From: Macrophomina tecta
Lineage: Eukaryota; Ascomycota; Dothideomycetes; Botryosphaeriales; Botryosphaeriaceae
Direction: 5' to 3'
Length of the DNA: 64,000 nt
Assembly: GCA_024180945.1 (NCBI GenBank)
Contig: JAKSGN010000007.1
Span: 620,001 to 684,000 of the forward strand
Under the pieces are notes generated by a model. It ran no database searches and had not been told where the DNA came from. It saw only the letters and a list, made by a program, of their open reading frames with translations. The position numbers and the translations under genes are program-made. Shown one piece after another: positions 43,955 to 55,001 of the stretch (within the stretch, counting starts at the first letter, position 1; every line of letters starts with the position of its first letter).

Positions 43955-45717
43955 TTTTTTTAGGTAATTCACTGTCTTCCCATGTTGGAGCATCTCATAA
44001 TCTCAGCGGAAATCAAATCCAGTGAGCGTCAGCCCTCACTGCCGCTTTATCAAAACTATACCCAGGAAACAATACAGAGAGCCCTTATGTCGCAGGTGAC
44101 GTATCAGCCCGCTCCGTAAGCGATTTAGCGTCGAACCCCCGAGAGGGGTAGCCGGCCGAAGGCAACCGAACCGGCCCGGCGTTGTTCTTTTAAGAAGCCC
44201 ATGCCCCCTTCCACGTCTCCCTCTGTGGCATTACACCACAAATGAGTGCTGCACTGGAATCAGCTGCCCGATGGCACGTGACGGCTCCACCCCACCCCGA
44301 GAGACTGAAGGCCTTCACTTAAAACGCTGCGCCGCTTTACACATCGCCATCTTCGCCCGTGACCCGACAGCGCATAGTCTGCCAGGAAACCAGCGTGGCA
44401 GATGCATATGGTGGGTTCGGCATTGCCAAAATGCAGAAGCATACCGCGCCTACTCCCCTCCGTCGGTGGTCGAATTTCCGCGCCGCGCCGCGAGCTTCCA
44501 GATGGGCTCAGCTTCTTTTCCTACTTGCACTCCTTGGACTTGCCAGAGGGATTCTGATTCTCAACGGGAGGAATAGATGGAGATAGATTCGTTGCTCTTC
44601 GCGTTACCCATGACAGACTTGCTTTCGGCCTCGACAGTCTCATGCAAGAAAGCTAACCAGTTAATCCCTATGTCAGTCTAACTTCTGCCAACGACGATGA
44701 AGACCACGAGGTGTGTACGAAGTTCAGCACGGAGGGTCTCGCCTTTCCCGTGGGTTCTGGTTGGATCAAGCCTTAGGCGTCGTTAAATGTCTACCTAGAC
44801 ATGATTCAGCGGAAAAAAGCGGATGGCACTTCCGGAAGAAATGTTGGAAGAATCCTGAGTCATGGTCATCAACAATGCTTTGCGAGCGGTTGAAATTGGC
44901 ATGGAGGTCGACCTGGCTACTGGCGCTCATCTATCGCAAATAAGATTCGCTCGTGGTCCCGTACACATCCCGGGATCTGGAGGAGACGCTCGATATTTCA
45001 ATTAAGCTCGTTGAAGAGATGGAAAAAACAAATTTCTACCGAACAACCGAATGCTAAGGAACTTATAGCTTCCTCGAAACCACTTAACCGACGTTGCCTG
45101 TATCCCCGGGGCAAGTCTCCGCGCCTGAATTGCTGTTCCGGGCTCGCGACCCCACGAATTTTGCTTACATAGCCTCCGGCGTCCGGTTGTTCGGGCGGGG
45201 GGGCGAGAACATCCAGCAATAATCCTTCCGCAGTATGTTCGGCAACGATGAACGAGCCTCCGACTGTCGCGAAAAACTGATTCTCTTTTTCCGCACCAGC
45301 GGTGATGAGATGGGCATGTGGGCTGACGATGCTGGGCTCGTGTAGCATACCCGTTCTCAAGTCCTGTATTCTGCTGCACTCTGTGCAACTACAGTCGGTG
45401 ATCGACAGCTTTTTCCGAATGTCATCGAGGGGCATTGGGATGTCAACGAGTCTGGTGTGGCAGGCGGACTGAACTTCTGTAGGAATGCGGACTCTGCAGA
45501 TTTTGAGGACCATTACAGTATCCCAACAGGACCAAGTCAGTATTAGCAGACCAGCAAGCCAATCTCCAAAGCAACCGAGTCATTAACGCAGAAATGTCCA
45601 TCAACCTTCTCGTTATACTAGCTTTGATTCGAAACCTCAATCTCCCCTCCCTCACTCCAAGCGTCGCACCTCCAACCTTAAAATGTAGATTCGACCAGAC
45701 AACTGCTCCTCCCCTCC
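43342..45717. other. 2.4-kb region without a confident gene
   Basis: Contains a pentanucleotide/poly-T repeat (listed separately). A 171-codon ATG-initiated frame at 45002-45513 minus has no recognised domain and is left uncalled. A short stretch near 44875-44950 plus (ALRAVEIGMEVDLATGAHL) faintly resembles the C-terminal part of an enoyl-CoA hydratase but stands alone among stops. Confidence 0.35.
43911..43961 (+). repeat. (CTTTT)n microsatellite running into a T24 tract
   Basis: Several TTTTC units at about 43911-43937, followed by 24 T at 43938-43961. Likely slippage-prone; located 0.6 kb past the RNase-like gene. Confidence 0.85.
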
Positions 45718-46809
45718 TCACAGTGCTTTCGGCAACTCCTCCACCGCGTGCGTCGTCTTGGAAGAATTTGCCGAGCCGCCCAGCGCCTCCGCATGATACG
45801 CCCACTCGATGTCGGGAAACGCGCCCCTCGGCCTGCCGCAGCAGCACTGCACGCGTCCGAAGAACACCATTGCCGCCGGCACGCACAGCCCGATCGCCGG
45901 CAGGAAGGCGACAAAGACCGCGAACCACGCGTATGAGTACCAGTCCGGACTCAGGTTGTCGTAGATGACGAGGGTATAGAGGATGGGGACGGGCATCGTG
46001 GCGACACCTGCGACGTATATGTGTCAGCACCCTGGTATACTTGTACTGCGGACTTGCCCTAATGACGCGAACTGAATCGCATTTGCGAAAGTTTCTCCTC
46101 TGTTGTTCCGTCCCCCGTCTCCCCTCCCCGTCTCCTCTGTGGTATGTGTGTGTTTCAGTCACTTACCGTGCGCGACCATGGCCAGTCCCGCCATCGCATC
46201 CACGCGCAGCAGTCGTTTCCGGATCTCGCGCGTGCGCCGCGAGAACGGCTCGACGACTTCTTCGTATGTAGCCCACGTCCAGACGAGCTTGACGCCGGCA
46301 GCGGCCAGCGCGGTGTCGGACGAGAAGGCCCCCCAGACGACGATGTCGGCGCCGTGCTTGTAGTGGTCCGTCAGCGAGACGGCGACCGTCACCAGGGACA
46401 GCACCATCCAGCACAGCAACAACGTCCAGCCCGGGTGGCGCGCGACGAGGCGCGGCGCGAGGACCACCTTGAACGCGATCAGGTACTCGATGGCCTCGTG
46501 CTCGAGGAAGAAGTTGAACTTGAGGACGGTGATGGGGTTGCGGTCCCACAAGAAGATGATGGCTGCTGCAATGCCCGAGAGGGAAAAGAGCGTGGACAGG
46601 TAGTAGAGGTCGAGCGCTTTGCGCGGCTGGAACCAGCGCAGCCCGAAGGCGAGGCCGAAGACAATGCCGTGCTGGAGGATGCCGTAGGCGAGGTTGTCGA
46701 AGCTCTGGTTGTAGAGCCTCGACGTGCCGTACGGGCCTGTGAGGCCTGGGTTGTGCGTCGGGATCTCAGGCACGATGTTCGCGGGTCGCGCAGCTGGCTG
46801 GTCTGCCAT
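45718..46809 (-). CDS. Seven-helix integral membrane protein of unknown function
   Basis: Two exons, 46809-46167 and 46007-45718, joined by a 159-nt intron (GTAAGT...GTCGCAG), give 310 residues. The start MADQPAARPANIVPEIP is the first good ATG. Seven hydrophobic segments are visible: LAYGILQHGIVFGLAFGL, LSTLFSLSGIAAAIIFLW, AIEYLIAFKVVLAP, GWTLLLCWMVLSLVTVAVSL, DIVVWGAFSSDTALAAAGV, LAMVAHGVATMPVPILYTLV and YAWFAVFVAFLPAIGLCVPA. The last is followed by a CCCG and a polar tail. GPYGTSRLYNQSFDNLAYG before the first helix looks conserved. No transporter or receptor signature was recognised. It may mark the left border of the metabolite locus but need not belong to it. Confidence 0.75.
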
Positions 46810-48656
46810 GGTTGTGATGACCTCCAAGACTCTTCGCTGATAGTGGGATTAACTCTTCGTCACAACAAAGAATGGCGGGTTCAACGGGCGAGCGGGTGGA
46901 CGTAGGATTGCTAATAGCAAGAAGATTGCGAGCAGGGAAGACTGGGGAAAGAATAAAGAGCGCAGGGTGGTATTTGCCACAGCCTGTCCGCTAGTTCGGG
47001 GTTGAGCGTTAGCATAATTATGTTTCGTCCACCGTCGATCTCCAAGCTTTGGCCCTGGTGTTTCTATCGCAGTCGCTACACTTTAGGCTCGTCCGGGGCC
47101 GCCCGCAACATGCGCAGACCATTGAGCGCACTGGATTCTATATTTAAAAACAAGCTATGAAGACGATGTCAAACATTGTTTTACCAAAATCCTGAACACT
47201 CTAATTTCCCCGGTACGTGCAGCCCGCGGAACTATGATCGCATCATTTCCGGTTTGCATGGATTAGGTGACGCATTTCCACCCAGTTCAAGTCAAGAGCG
47301 AGAATTAACTTCCCAGAGTGATGTTGTGAAGATTAAGGCTAAACCATAACATGGGCCAAGGAAGAGATTTGAGTTACCGCGCAGCCCTCTGGGGCTGGAA
47401 CTTTACCCTCCGACCGCCTAGGAGAGGCATACAACGCGACAAACAAGCACACAGGTCAGTGCATAATCACAGCATATGCGGTCGCCATCGACTCCAATAG
47501 CCTGGTTTGGTGGTGATAGTTATAGACCAATACTAACGCCATCACAACCTGGTTGATGGCTTGCCATTTCGTCTGATGGTAGGCAATCAAGCATTCGACC
47601 TTTACACGAATAGCGTGAAAATCAGCAATACTCGAGTACGTCTAATGAAGGGCATGCGGAAGTATGATGAGGAGAGAAGCGGGCGGAGGAGAGCATATGC
47701 CTCTCGCTGCCAAGACGGCTTCGTAAGCGATCAACTAAGCCTAACTGGGCAGACACGGAGGTGATAGTTGCACAAAATCCACAAAGAGAAAGGGCAACGC
47801 GAAGTTGCCAAGGCTATCCATGGCCACCTGCTGCCTTGGAAAAGTGGGGAAGTATTTGTCCCGAAGTGTTCACCAACAAAAGAGATACGCATGCTGATCA
47901 TTCGGTGATGTGCGCTGGGCTGAAGACCGGAAGAGAGCCCGGCAGGTGAAAACAGCCGATCCTAGTCACAGCCTTACTATTACTCAGTTCGTATCCCAGA
48001 GCCTTAAATGTTCCGCACCGGCGCACGTATTGGCCATCATCGGTTACTTTGTCGTTTTACCATCCGCGGCGAACCTACACGTACACTTCCGGGACACGGG
48101 CTCCAGAGATGCCGAGAGCGTTAAGAAACAGCTACGCCGCAGTGATGCTGATGATGGGTTCCGTTTCGAGTCATTCATATGGTGCATTGGGTAGATAGGA
48201 AGCCGCAAGATGACCGGTCAGATGCTATCATTGTCTATGAACTCACCACATTATACACTTGGCGAGTGCAGGACTATCTCGTACATGACTCATCTGAGAG
48301 ATTTGACCGGATTTTAGTTCAGCCACACAAAGGATACCTCCATGTTGTTTATTCCGAGTCAGCATGCCACAATGCTGAAGCGCAACGGCCTCGATTCCGC
48401 AAATAGAAACCCGGAGTATTGGGCGTTGACCGGAGGAGGCAGGGAGATGAAACCCGCATGTATCAGAAGACAGTATATTTAGAGATAACTGAGCAGTGTC
48501 CGACATTTGAAGCAGACGCCCGGTGTCTGCTCTTGCCTGCATTGACGAGGTCTGTACTCAATTTGCTGAACCGCTGTGCAAAATGAGAGAACACATCGGC
48601 AACCTGGGCAAGCTTATAAAGAAAAGGCTACGAAGGTCAGGTAGGAATCAAGAGGT
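46810..48656. other. 1.8-kb intergenic region upstream of the terpene cyclase
   Basis: No supported gene. The first few hundred bp are the upstream region of the membrane-protein gene. Open frames are short and show no recognised domain. Confidence 0.4.
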
Positions 48657-49830
48657 ATGCGCTGCCCACGGTCGTCGCTTTGGGTTACCTGGCGCTTCGC
48701 CGGAGATACTTACAAAGGACAGAAGAAGTGCGCACCGCCGCTGAACATTGAATACCTCAGTTACAGCTTTAGTGCTCAAACAATCAGAGTAAGCATTGAT
48801 TCTTTTTCGACCATTGGTAGCATTGTACTGAAGCTTGTAGTTACATATTCCAGAACTTCGTGCATGGCCTGCCGCTTCTGGGGCCACGAGCAGTGAAGAC
48901 TATCTGAATGATCACCTTGTCTGGAGGATGTACACCGAGCCTTGGAAGGACGGAGGGGAAGAGGCAATGATCAAGGCCAGTGTGAAGGAGATCGGCATAG
49001 TACGGAATGCCTTTCCACTGGTTTCTCGGGCAGAGGCTGTCCTCGCAATGGCTGCCTGGTTTTCGGTTCTGCTCCTCGTCGATGACCTGGTGGAGGATAT
49101 GGGCACTGCACAGGCTCATGAAGCACTGTCGACCTCTATCCGTATCCTTCACGGAAGTTCCGCGGCGTATCCAGATGGTGTGATTACCAGCCCAGTTTAG
49201 GTGTCTCGAGCTGACCGTGTCTCAGAACCGGAGAAACCCGTCGCCAAAGTCTGCCATGCTGTCAGGAGCCTTTGGGCCAGGATCAACTATCTGTTGGATG
49301 AGCCTGCGGCGAATGCGATGCTGATGGACATTAAAGCATGCCTTGAGGGACAATTGGAAGAGCTTCAATACCGCCAACTCCCTTGCTCGAGTCTCTCGCA
49401 GTACGCCCGTGTTCGACGTCACACTATTGGTGCCATGCCTTTCCTCACCCTGGTCTGCCTGGAACTCAACAACCACATTTCTACTAAAGATGCCAAGGCA
49501 CTGACCGCGCTTAAAGATCTCGTCGTCTCAATCGTGTTTCTTCAGAATGACATGGTTGGTTTGGAGAAAGATTTGGCTGAAGGCACCACGATGAATACGT
49601 TCATGGTCATGAGCCACTCAAGAGCGACATCTCCTGTCCCAACTCCTGAAAACCTGCTGGAAGTTGCTTCCCAGCACAATGCATTAGTTTCGGAGGTCCT
49701 CGCTAGATATAGGACGATGTTTAGCTTACAGAGCTCGGACGGTTACAGGTTGGCGGCGGAATCTGTTATTTCATTCATCAGCACCCACCTTATTTGGGCC
49801 AAGAGGTCGAAGAGATATAACCTCGGATAG
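48657..49830 (+). CDS. Class I terpene cyclase (sesquiterpene-synthase type), interrupted by one in-frame TAG
   Basis: Two exons, 48657-48788 and 48841-49830, joined by a 52-nt intron (GTAAGC...TTGTAG with TACTGA branch) that creates TIRLHIPELRAWPAA. About 373 codons, normal for fungal sesquiterpene synthases. Motifs: aspartate-rich DDLVED (residue about 125); NDMVGLEKD (about 280) in the place of the NSE metal site, with Gly for Ser and Asp for Glu; LEGQLEELQYRQ; and a C-terminal KRYN with the usual RY. A TAG at 49198-49200, between DGVITSPV and VSRADRVSEPEK, splits the frame in a variable linker. It may be a nonsense mutation, or part of a small intron I could not place cleanly. The N-terminal 28 residues are poorly supported. 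First gene of the putative metabolite locus; product unknown. Confidence 0.72.
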
Positions 49831-50907
49831 GAAAGTGTTTGAAGAAACTTGAGATTATCTTGGCCTCAATATGGTATACATCGACCAGGGGCAGGCAAGT
49901 TGAAGCAGCCCTCGGACTGACAGCATACTTCGCAATCTAGCAAACGTGCAGTATGACAGTCCTTCATTGACTCTAGAACCCAGGCCTTCAAAAACGATGC
50001 TGCAATTCGCTGGTTTAAAGCAAGGCCGCCTGGGATGAAAAGACTGGCAGTTAAACACACGCGGTTAGATCTGCATGCTTCCTGTTCCGTTAGGCGTTCC
50101 GCCACTGCTTTTGTCGGCCGTAGAGGCGGAGTCTGCACTGTATCTGCGTATCTTTCAGGCCTTATTTCATTCCATACAGGGCTCTGATAAAAATTCAACG
50201 AGGTGTTGTTTGCATACTGATTTCTTCTAAAATCCGCCCGTCGCTGTGATTCAACCGTAATAGAGTAAGAAGGGTTCTAAGGCCCGAGGTATAGATTACA
50301 CTAGCTCGCATCGAAGAAAGCCTAAGTCGCGCTTGAGCCAATTAGTCATGCGTTGAATTCGAGCGTATATACAAACGGCTTGATCTGACCATTAGCGGGG
50401 AAGTAGATTACCCCGTGGTCTTGGCTAAATAATTGAGTGTCTCACCTCGACAGCCAAGAAAGGTTCAAAACGCCTCCTGAGAGCCAAAGAGGGTCTAAAG
50501 TAACGCTGTCTATGTGAATTTGTCATAATCAGATCTGAGATCTTGCGAGGATCATGCCAGCAAAATCGCGCACTCTCTCGTCTATATATATATACACCGC
50601 ATAATCACGCCCATCTATTATGTATCACAGAATGTGTCCTCATCTTTTGAGCAAACACATTTCCCAGAAATTGCTCAATGACATATTGATTGGGCCAGGC
50701 ATTTGAGTGAGGAAAGAGATGGAAGTGACCTTCACGACGTCAACACATTTATGACGTGTGCCCTCCAACTGTACAGTGCATATCCCGTCCGGTTGATTAG
50801 TTACATTTTATTCCCTCTGAGGCGTCAGTATTGTATGACAAGAATTTGAAAAGGGTCAAAAACACGGGAGCAGTGGTCGGCTCGGGTATACATTCCTGGT
50901 TTTCCGC
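49831..50907. other. Intergenic region between the terpene cyclase and the MFS pseudogene
   Basis: 1.1 kb, AT-rich in the middle (CTATATATATATAC near 50581). No gene seen. Confidence 0.4.
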
Positions 50908-52620
50908 TCATTGCGCCATGAAGGAAGCAGTTGCAATCCTTATGCGCTTACCAAAGAACCACAAGGGAACAGTTAACAGCCCAAAAAGTCCCATGAGCAT
51001 CCCAAAGATCCCAAAGGGCTCTGCGGGGCCTCTGTCGTGCGCCCAATCAGAAACTACCAAGGTCCAGGCAAAAGCGAGGACGGAACCGAGCGAGGTGGTT
51101 ATGACGAAACAGTCAGCGGCCGCAGTGGAATAAGCGTCGATAAGCTGAGGAATAGAGGTATTAGTACGATCCATATCTGCCAATATTCCCAGCCGCAGGC
51201 TTAACCTACGAAGTTGAATCCGATGGACGGAATCTGCATGCACCCGAACGACAACATCCCGTAGCCAACCTGTAAGCCGACCCACCTCGCTGTGCCCGGA
51301 TTATTGGCAGAAGCCAAACACGAAGAAACCAGTCGTGGCTTTGATCAGCGTGTGATACATGGTTGGCAGACGATCTTCTGGCTCCGTGTACCCGTCGGTG
51401 TGCCTTCGAGCCTGGCGCTGGAGCCAAGCATCCGCAACAGAGTAGGGGAAGGTCGCGCCGAGTATCAGGCTATCATGCCTCCGATGTTAACAGGCCCTAA
51501 GTTAGAACTTCAGTTATGAGGTGGCTCTGCCAGTATCTGTGGTTCAATAACGGAAATAGACACCATGCCGCCAATGATGCCTCCGTTCTGAAGCATCGTG
51601 ATCCACATCGCAGGGAGCCGCAGTGTCCGCCAGGGCTCGATGAAATTGTGTATGACGCGCCCGCGAGGCTTTCGGAAGCCAAGGGATCTGGCGGACGTGA
51701 AGGGTCGATATTCGGTGACTTGGACTTGTGGTAGCTCCTTAATGGAGCCTCCGCTGTAGGATCCGGCACGATGAGCTTGTTCCACCGGCGCTGGCAACGG
51801 CTCTCGATCATACAGTGATTCTGGAACGAAAGTAATGATGCCAACGAACACGGCGCCGCATAAAGTGAGGCTCACCCAAAAGATATACTTCCAGCCGACG
51901 AGGAACCCAATATAGCCTCCAGAAATTCCCGCCACAAGTGGGCTAGCCGCAATGAATATATTGAAGACCGCCTGGTCGGTTTATTAGCAAAAGAAAGCAT
52001 AATAAGGTCCAGCGGACCACTTGTTGCCTTGTGGAAGGCTGGACTCAACATAGCCCGTCCCCGCTGATGCAGGAAAAAGGTGTCACCGACAAAAGCTGGT
52101 GATACAGCATCTGCCGGACCACCACCAATAGCTTGGAAAATGCGCGCCGCCAGAAGCGAGTCCAAGTTGGAGGCAAGAGCACACCACACAGTACAAAGTG
52201 TCATGATGAGTGATGCAGAGATCAAAACGGGCCGGCGGCCGACGCTGCTGGATAGAGGCACTCAGAAAAGATTCGAGACACAGAGGAAAAGATCATTGAC
52301 CTGGCGATGAGAAGATTTTTTCAGCCCCACCCATGAAGAGAGTTAGTCGAACGAGAGTTGTGTATGCTCGCCATCTCACCGCCTCCAAATATGGCAGATC
52401 TCCTTGTGGCTTGGGGTCGTGTGGAAACGCAACCGGCCAAATTGGTAGGGCGGGAGCGACAACTGAGGAATTGAAGCGTGCAACGAAAGCGTAGAAAGAT
52501 GCAACTATCAGCAGGGCTATTTTGCGCCACATGGGCCAGTTCAGAAGATCTGCCGGGTCATCCGAAGGGCTGGGGATGAGCCGTGCATGTTTTCCTTCCC
52601 CAACATCCTCAATCGTGGCC
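50908..52620 (-). pseudogene. Broken MFS drug/metabolite transporter (DHA1 type)
   Basis: A twelve-helix exporter can be followed in order: RLIPSPSDDPADLLNWP, WRKIALLIVASFYAFVARF, VGRRPVLISASLIM, AARIFQAIGGGPADAVSPAF, QRGRAM joined by an intron to AVFNIFIAASPLVAG, GWKYIFWVSLTLCG, TMLQNGGIIGGMVSISVIEP, WVGLQVGYGMLSFGCMQIPS, and a final LIDAYSTAAADCFVITTSLG to FGKRIRIATASFMAQ. It is disabled by TGA at 52262-52264 and 51509-51511 (both probable Trp positions) and by frameshifts near 51475 and 51305. Introns with GT-AG ends are still visible, so it was a normal gene until recently. A first exon with ATG near 52796 is possible but its phase does not fit. Its position next to the cyclase suggests product export before decay. 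Confidence 0.85.
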
Positions 52621-54389
52621 TGAGTTTCAATTGTTTTTGGTTAGTGTTAGCCAATATGCTCCTTGGAATCTAAATTGAAGGAACTTCTGAAAAGAGGTGG
52701 GCGAGAGTTCTCACCAATAAAAACTTGAGTCCCTGGCGATGTAGCCTTCTTGACTTCAGCTTTCGACAAGGACAGTGCATATCGCCACCCAGACATCTTG
52801 ATATGTGTTTTCCTCGGTGACCGATAGATACTGATATTGCTGAGCAAGGTAGTTAAGAAAACGGTTGTAGAGGTTTGGGGGAGGGATTCTTTTATCGGAA
52901 TTCCCCTCGGAACGGGTTGCACCGCTACCCGCATTAAAAACCATATGCACCCTCTCCCGAAACTTGGTATCATGCATGAGTTGCGTTCTTCATATTTGAG
53001 AGCTAAACCCCTACATAAACCGTTATATTTCGTCATTTTCATATGCTTATTGCATGCTGCAGTCCTTGGCGACCTTCGACCGTACAGGGATATTGATATG
53101 GTCATGTAAATACCGAACCGCTTCCCCGCTCCTCACAGTATGTGCCAAGGTGGTCGATCTGGTTACCTACCGAGGGGTTATTTTGATTAGCACACTTAGC
53201 TATCTGCTTGCTGATGCATTGTATCAGGTGGGAAGCGACATAACTAATTTTAATATTCCCAGGATCTGACCATGTCTTATAACCAGAATGATAATTACTT
53301 CGTTTCGATACTTGAACCCTACATTGCCTTGCATGGTTCTTCATTGCCCGACCGCTATCTCACATGAGTGGATCTTCAGAAGATTTAGCAGGACCTCAGG
53401 TTTCGTGTCCCCCCAATAGGGCCCCAATAGGGCTCTCACATTGGAAGTATACAGACATCGCGTTAATAATAGCGAATGAAGAGGTACTTTACCCACCTGA
53501 GTTCTCGGGCGGGTGAATTTAGTGGTCCGGTTAGCCAATGATTTATCGGTGGGTGGTGCGATGAAAAGCGGGGGGAGTGAATTTTAGACTCTTGCGTCTC
53601 GGCCGTGATAACCGCCACACCTCAATAACGTAATATCTCCCCTGATTGGTGTCACGTTTTGTGCGGGCTTATAAGACGGACAAAGGAACGGGAAACTCAA
53701 ATCACCTCCCACCCGTGACTATAAGTAGATAGAAATCGCTATCTATCCCGCGGTATCTACTCTTGGTTCCGAGACAACTCTTTGTTAAAAAACTAGATTG
53801 TAATTCCCTCCAGAATTTAATCGGATTCCCATGTCGCGCTGGGATAGTTTCATTAAGTATTGTCCATATTTCACATGACGTGGTACATGGCGGTGGCCGG
53901 CATATACGCATAAAAAGTCAAGGCCTCCGAGCGTTTGCGGCGGGTGAAAGTTCCGCTTCACTGTAGCCTTTGTATGAAATACGTCCAGTACGCTCATGTT
54001 CTGGTGTGTCTGTGAATTTCGCTCAAATCCGAGCTCAGCGTACAGGACCGGGAAATTTTCGCCGACGTATTCCGTATACAGCGTACACCGATATTCCTTG
54101 CGTGCACGTGCATCGCGCTGGGTTGCACAAGCCTCACGCCGAGAAGGCGGACAATGCTTAACTTATCTACAGTTGAGATACACTCAAAGCTTTCGAAAAG
54201 ATAGTATCTTACTGTGCCAAAGCTTCCGGCTTCGTCGGAGAGAATCTACATACTGAGAGATTTCGGAGAATACAGTCTGGTAAACGAACAACAGCACCGA
54301 GGGCGCCACTTCGGAAGCACCCCGGCCTGTTATATAGAAGAACCTCCTGATCGACAGGCCAGAACGATAGGCCTCAGAAGACCTTTCCC
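52621..54389. other. Intergenic region between the MFS pseudogene and the AA1-like gene
   Basis: About 1.8 kb. It may hold the lost first exon of the transporter (near 52796 minus). Otherwise AT-rich, stop-rich, with no recognised gene. Confidence 0.35.
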
Positions 54390-54397
54390 TATATAAG
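54390..54397 (+). promoter_or_regulatory. TATA box of the AA1-like secreted protein gene
   Basis: TATATAAG about 100 bp before the ATG at 54496, a normal distance for a strongly induced fungal gene. Confidence 0.55.
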
Positions 54398-54495
54398 GCT
54401 GCGCTTTGAGGGACGTATCAGCCTACGATTCCTCACCAGTTTACGGAACATTCCTTTCGCCTTAACCCTATTAGTCCTACCCCACGGCAGAAAAA

Positions 54496-54948
54496 ATGCG
54501 GTTTCCATCTATCGCTGCTCTGTTCGGCGCTCTCGCTTTGGCAAAGCCTGTCATCCGCGCTACTGGCGAAACCGTCACGGTCACCGACCTCGTAATTAAT
54601 CAGTCCAACGATCACCTGGATGCAGTAACCTTCAAGCTCAACGTGGACGACGGGATCACTTGCTCGGCATCAAATACGACTTTCCCGAGCCCTGTGGTTT
54701 CCTGTGGGACTAGCGATTACCGTTTCGCCCTTGTGCCTGGCAAAGAAGTCATCTACACACTCCGCCTTTATCACGACTTGGGTAACGGGTACGATTCGAC
54801 CATAATTCCGAAGCCGTATATAACGCTGACCCATTTCCATAGTGCGGGCATCTATGGAGAGGCCACCGTCCCTTGCAACGGCCCAATTCCTTCCCTTTGT
54901 GAGCAAGTCGGCCTAGGGTTCAACGTCACCCTGGACAGCGAGCCGTAG
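54496..54948 (+). CDS. Small secreted AA1-like (Alt a 1 related) protein
   Basis: Single exon, 150 residues. Signal peptide about 1-16 (RFPSIAALFGALALA). The mature part has four Cys (ITCSAS, VVSCGT, TVPCNG, SLCEQ) and the pattern TVTVTDLVINQSN, AVTFKLNVDDGITCS, SDYRFALVPG, YTLRLYHDLG typical of the AA1-like family of fungal beta-barrel secreted proteins (family knowledge). Such proteins are often plant-facing and can be allergens or elicitors in relatives; activity here is not shown. It has its own TATA box and lies inside the metabolite locus without an obvious enzymatic role. Confidence 0.78.
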   Translation: MRFPSIAALFGALALAKPVIRATGETVTVTDLVINQSNDHLDAVTFKLNVDDGITCSASNTTFPSPVVSCGTSDYRFALVPGKEVIYTLRLYHDLGNGYDSTIIPKPYITLTHFHSAGIYGEATVPCNGPIPSLCEQVGLGFNVTLDSEP

Positions 54949-55001
54949 AAAGTTAACTAGAGTTGCCTTACATAAACCCGTTCCTTCTCGGAATGAAGCA
55001 C

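Noticed and set aside
44120..44190. tRNA-like stretch with GGGGGTTCGACGC on the minus strand
   Set aside because: A T-arm-like block is present, but no complete cloverleaf with acceptor stem and A-box could be paired.
45002..45513. 171-codon ATG-initiated frame on the minus strand
   Set aside because: No signal peptide, domain or splice support; could be real but not supportable from the sequence.
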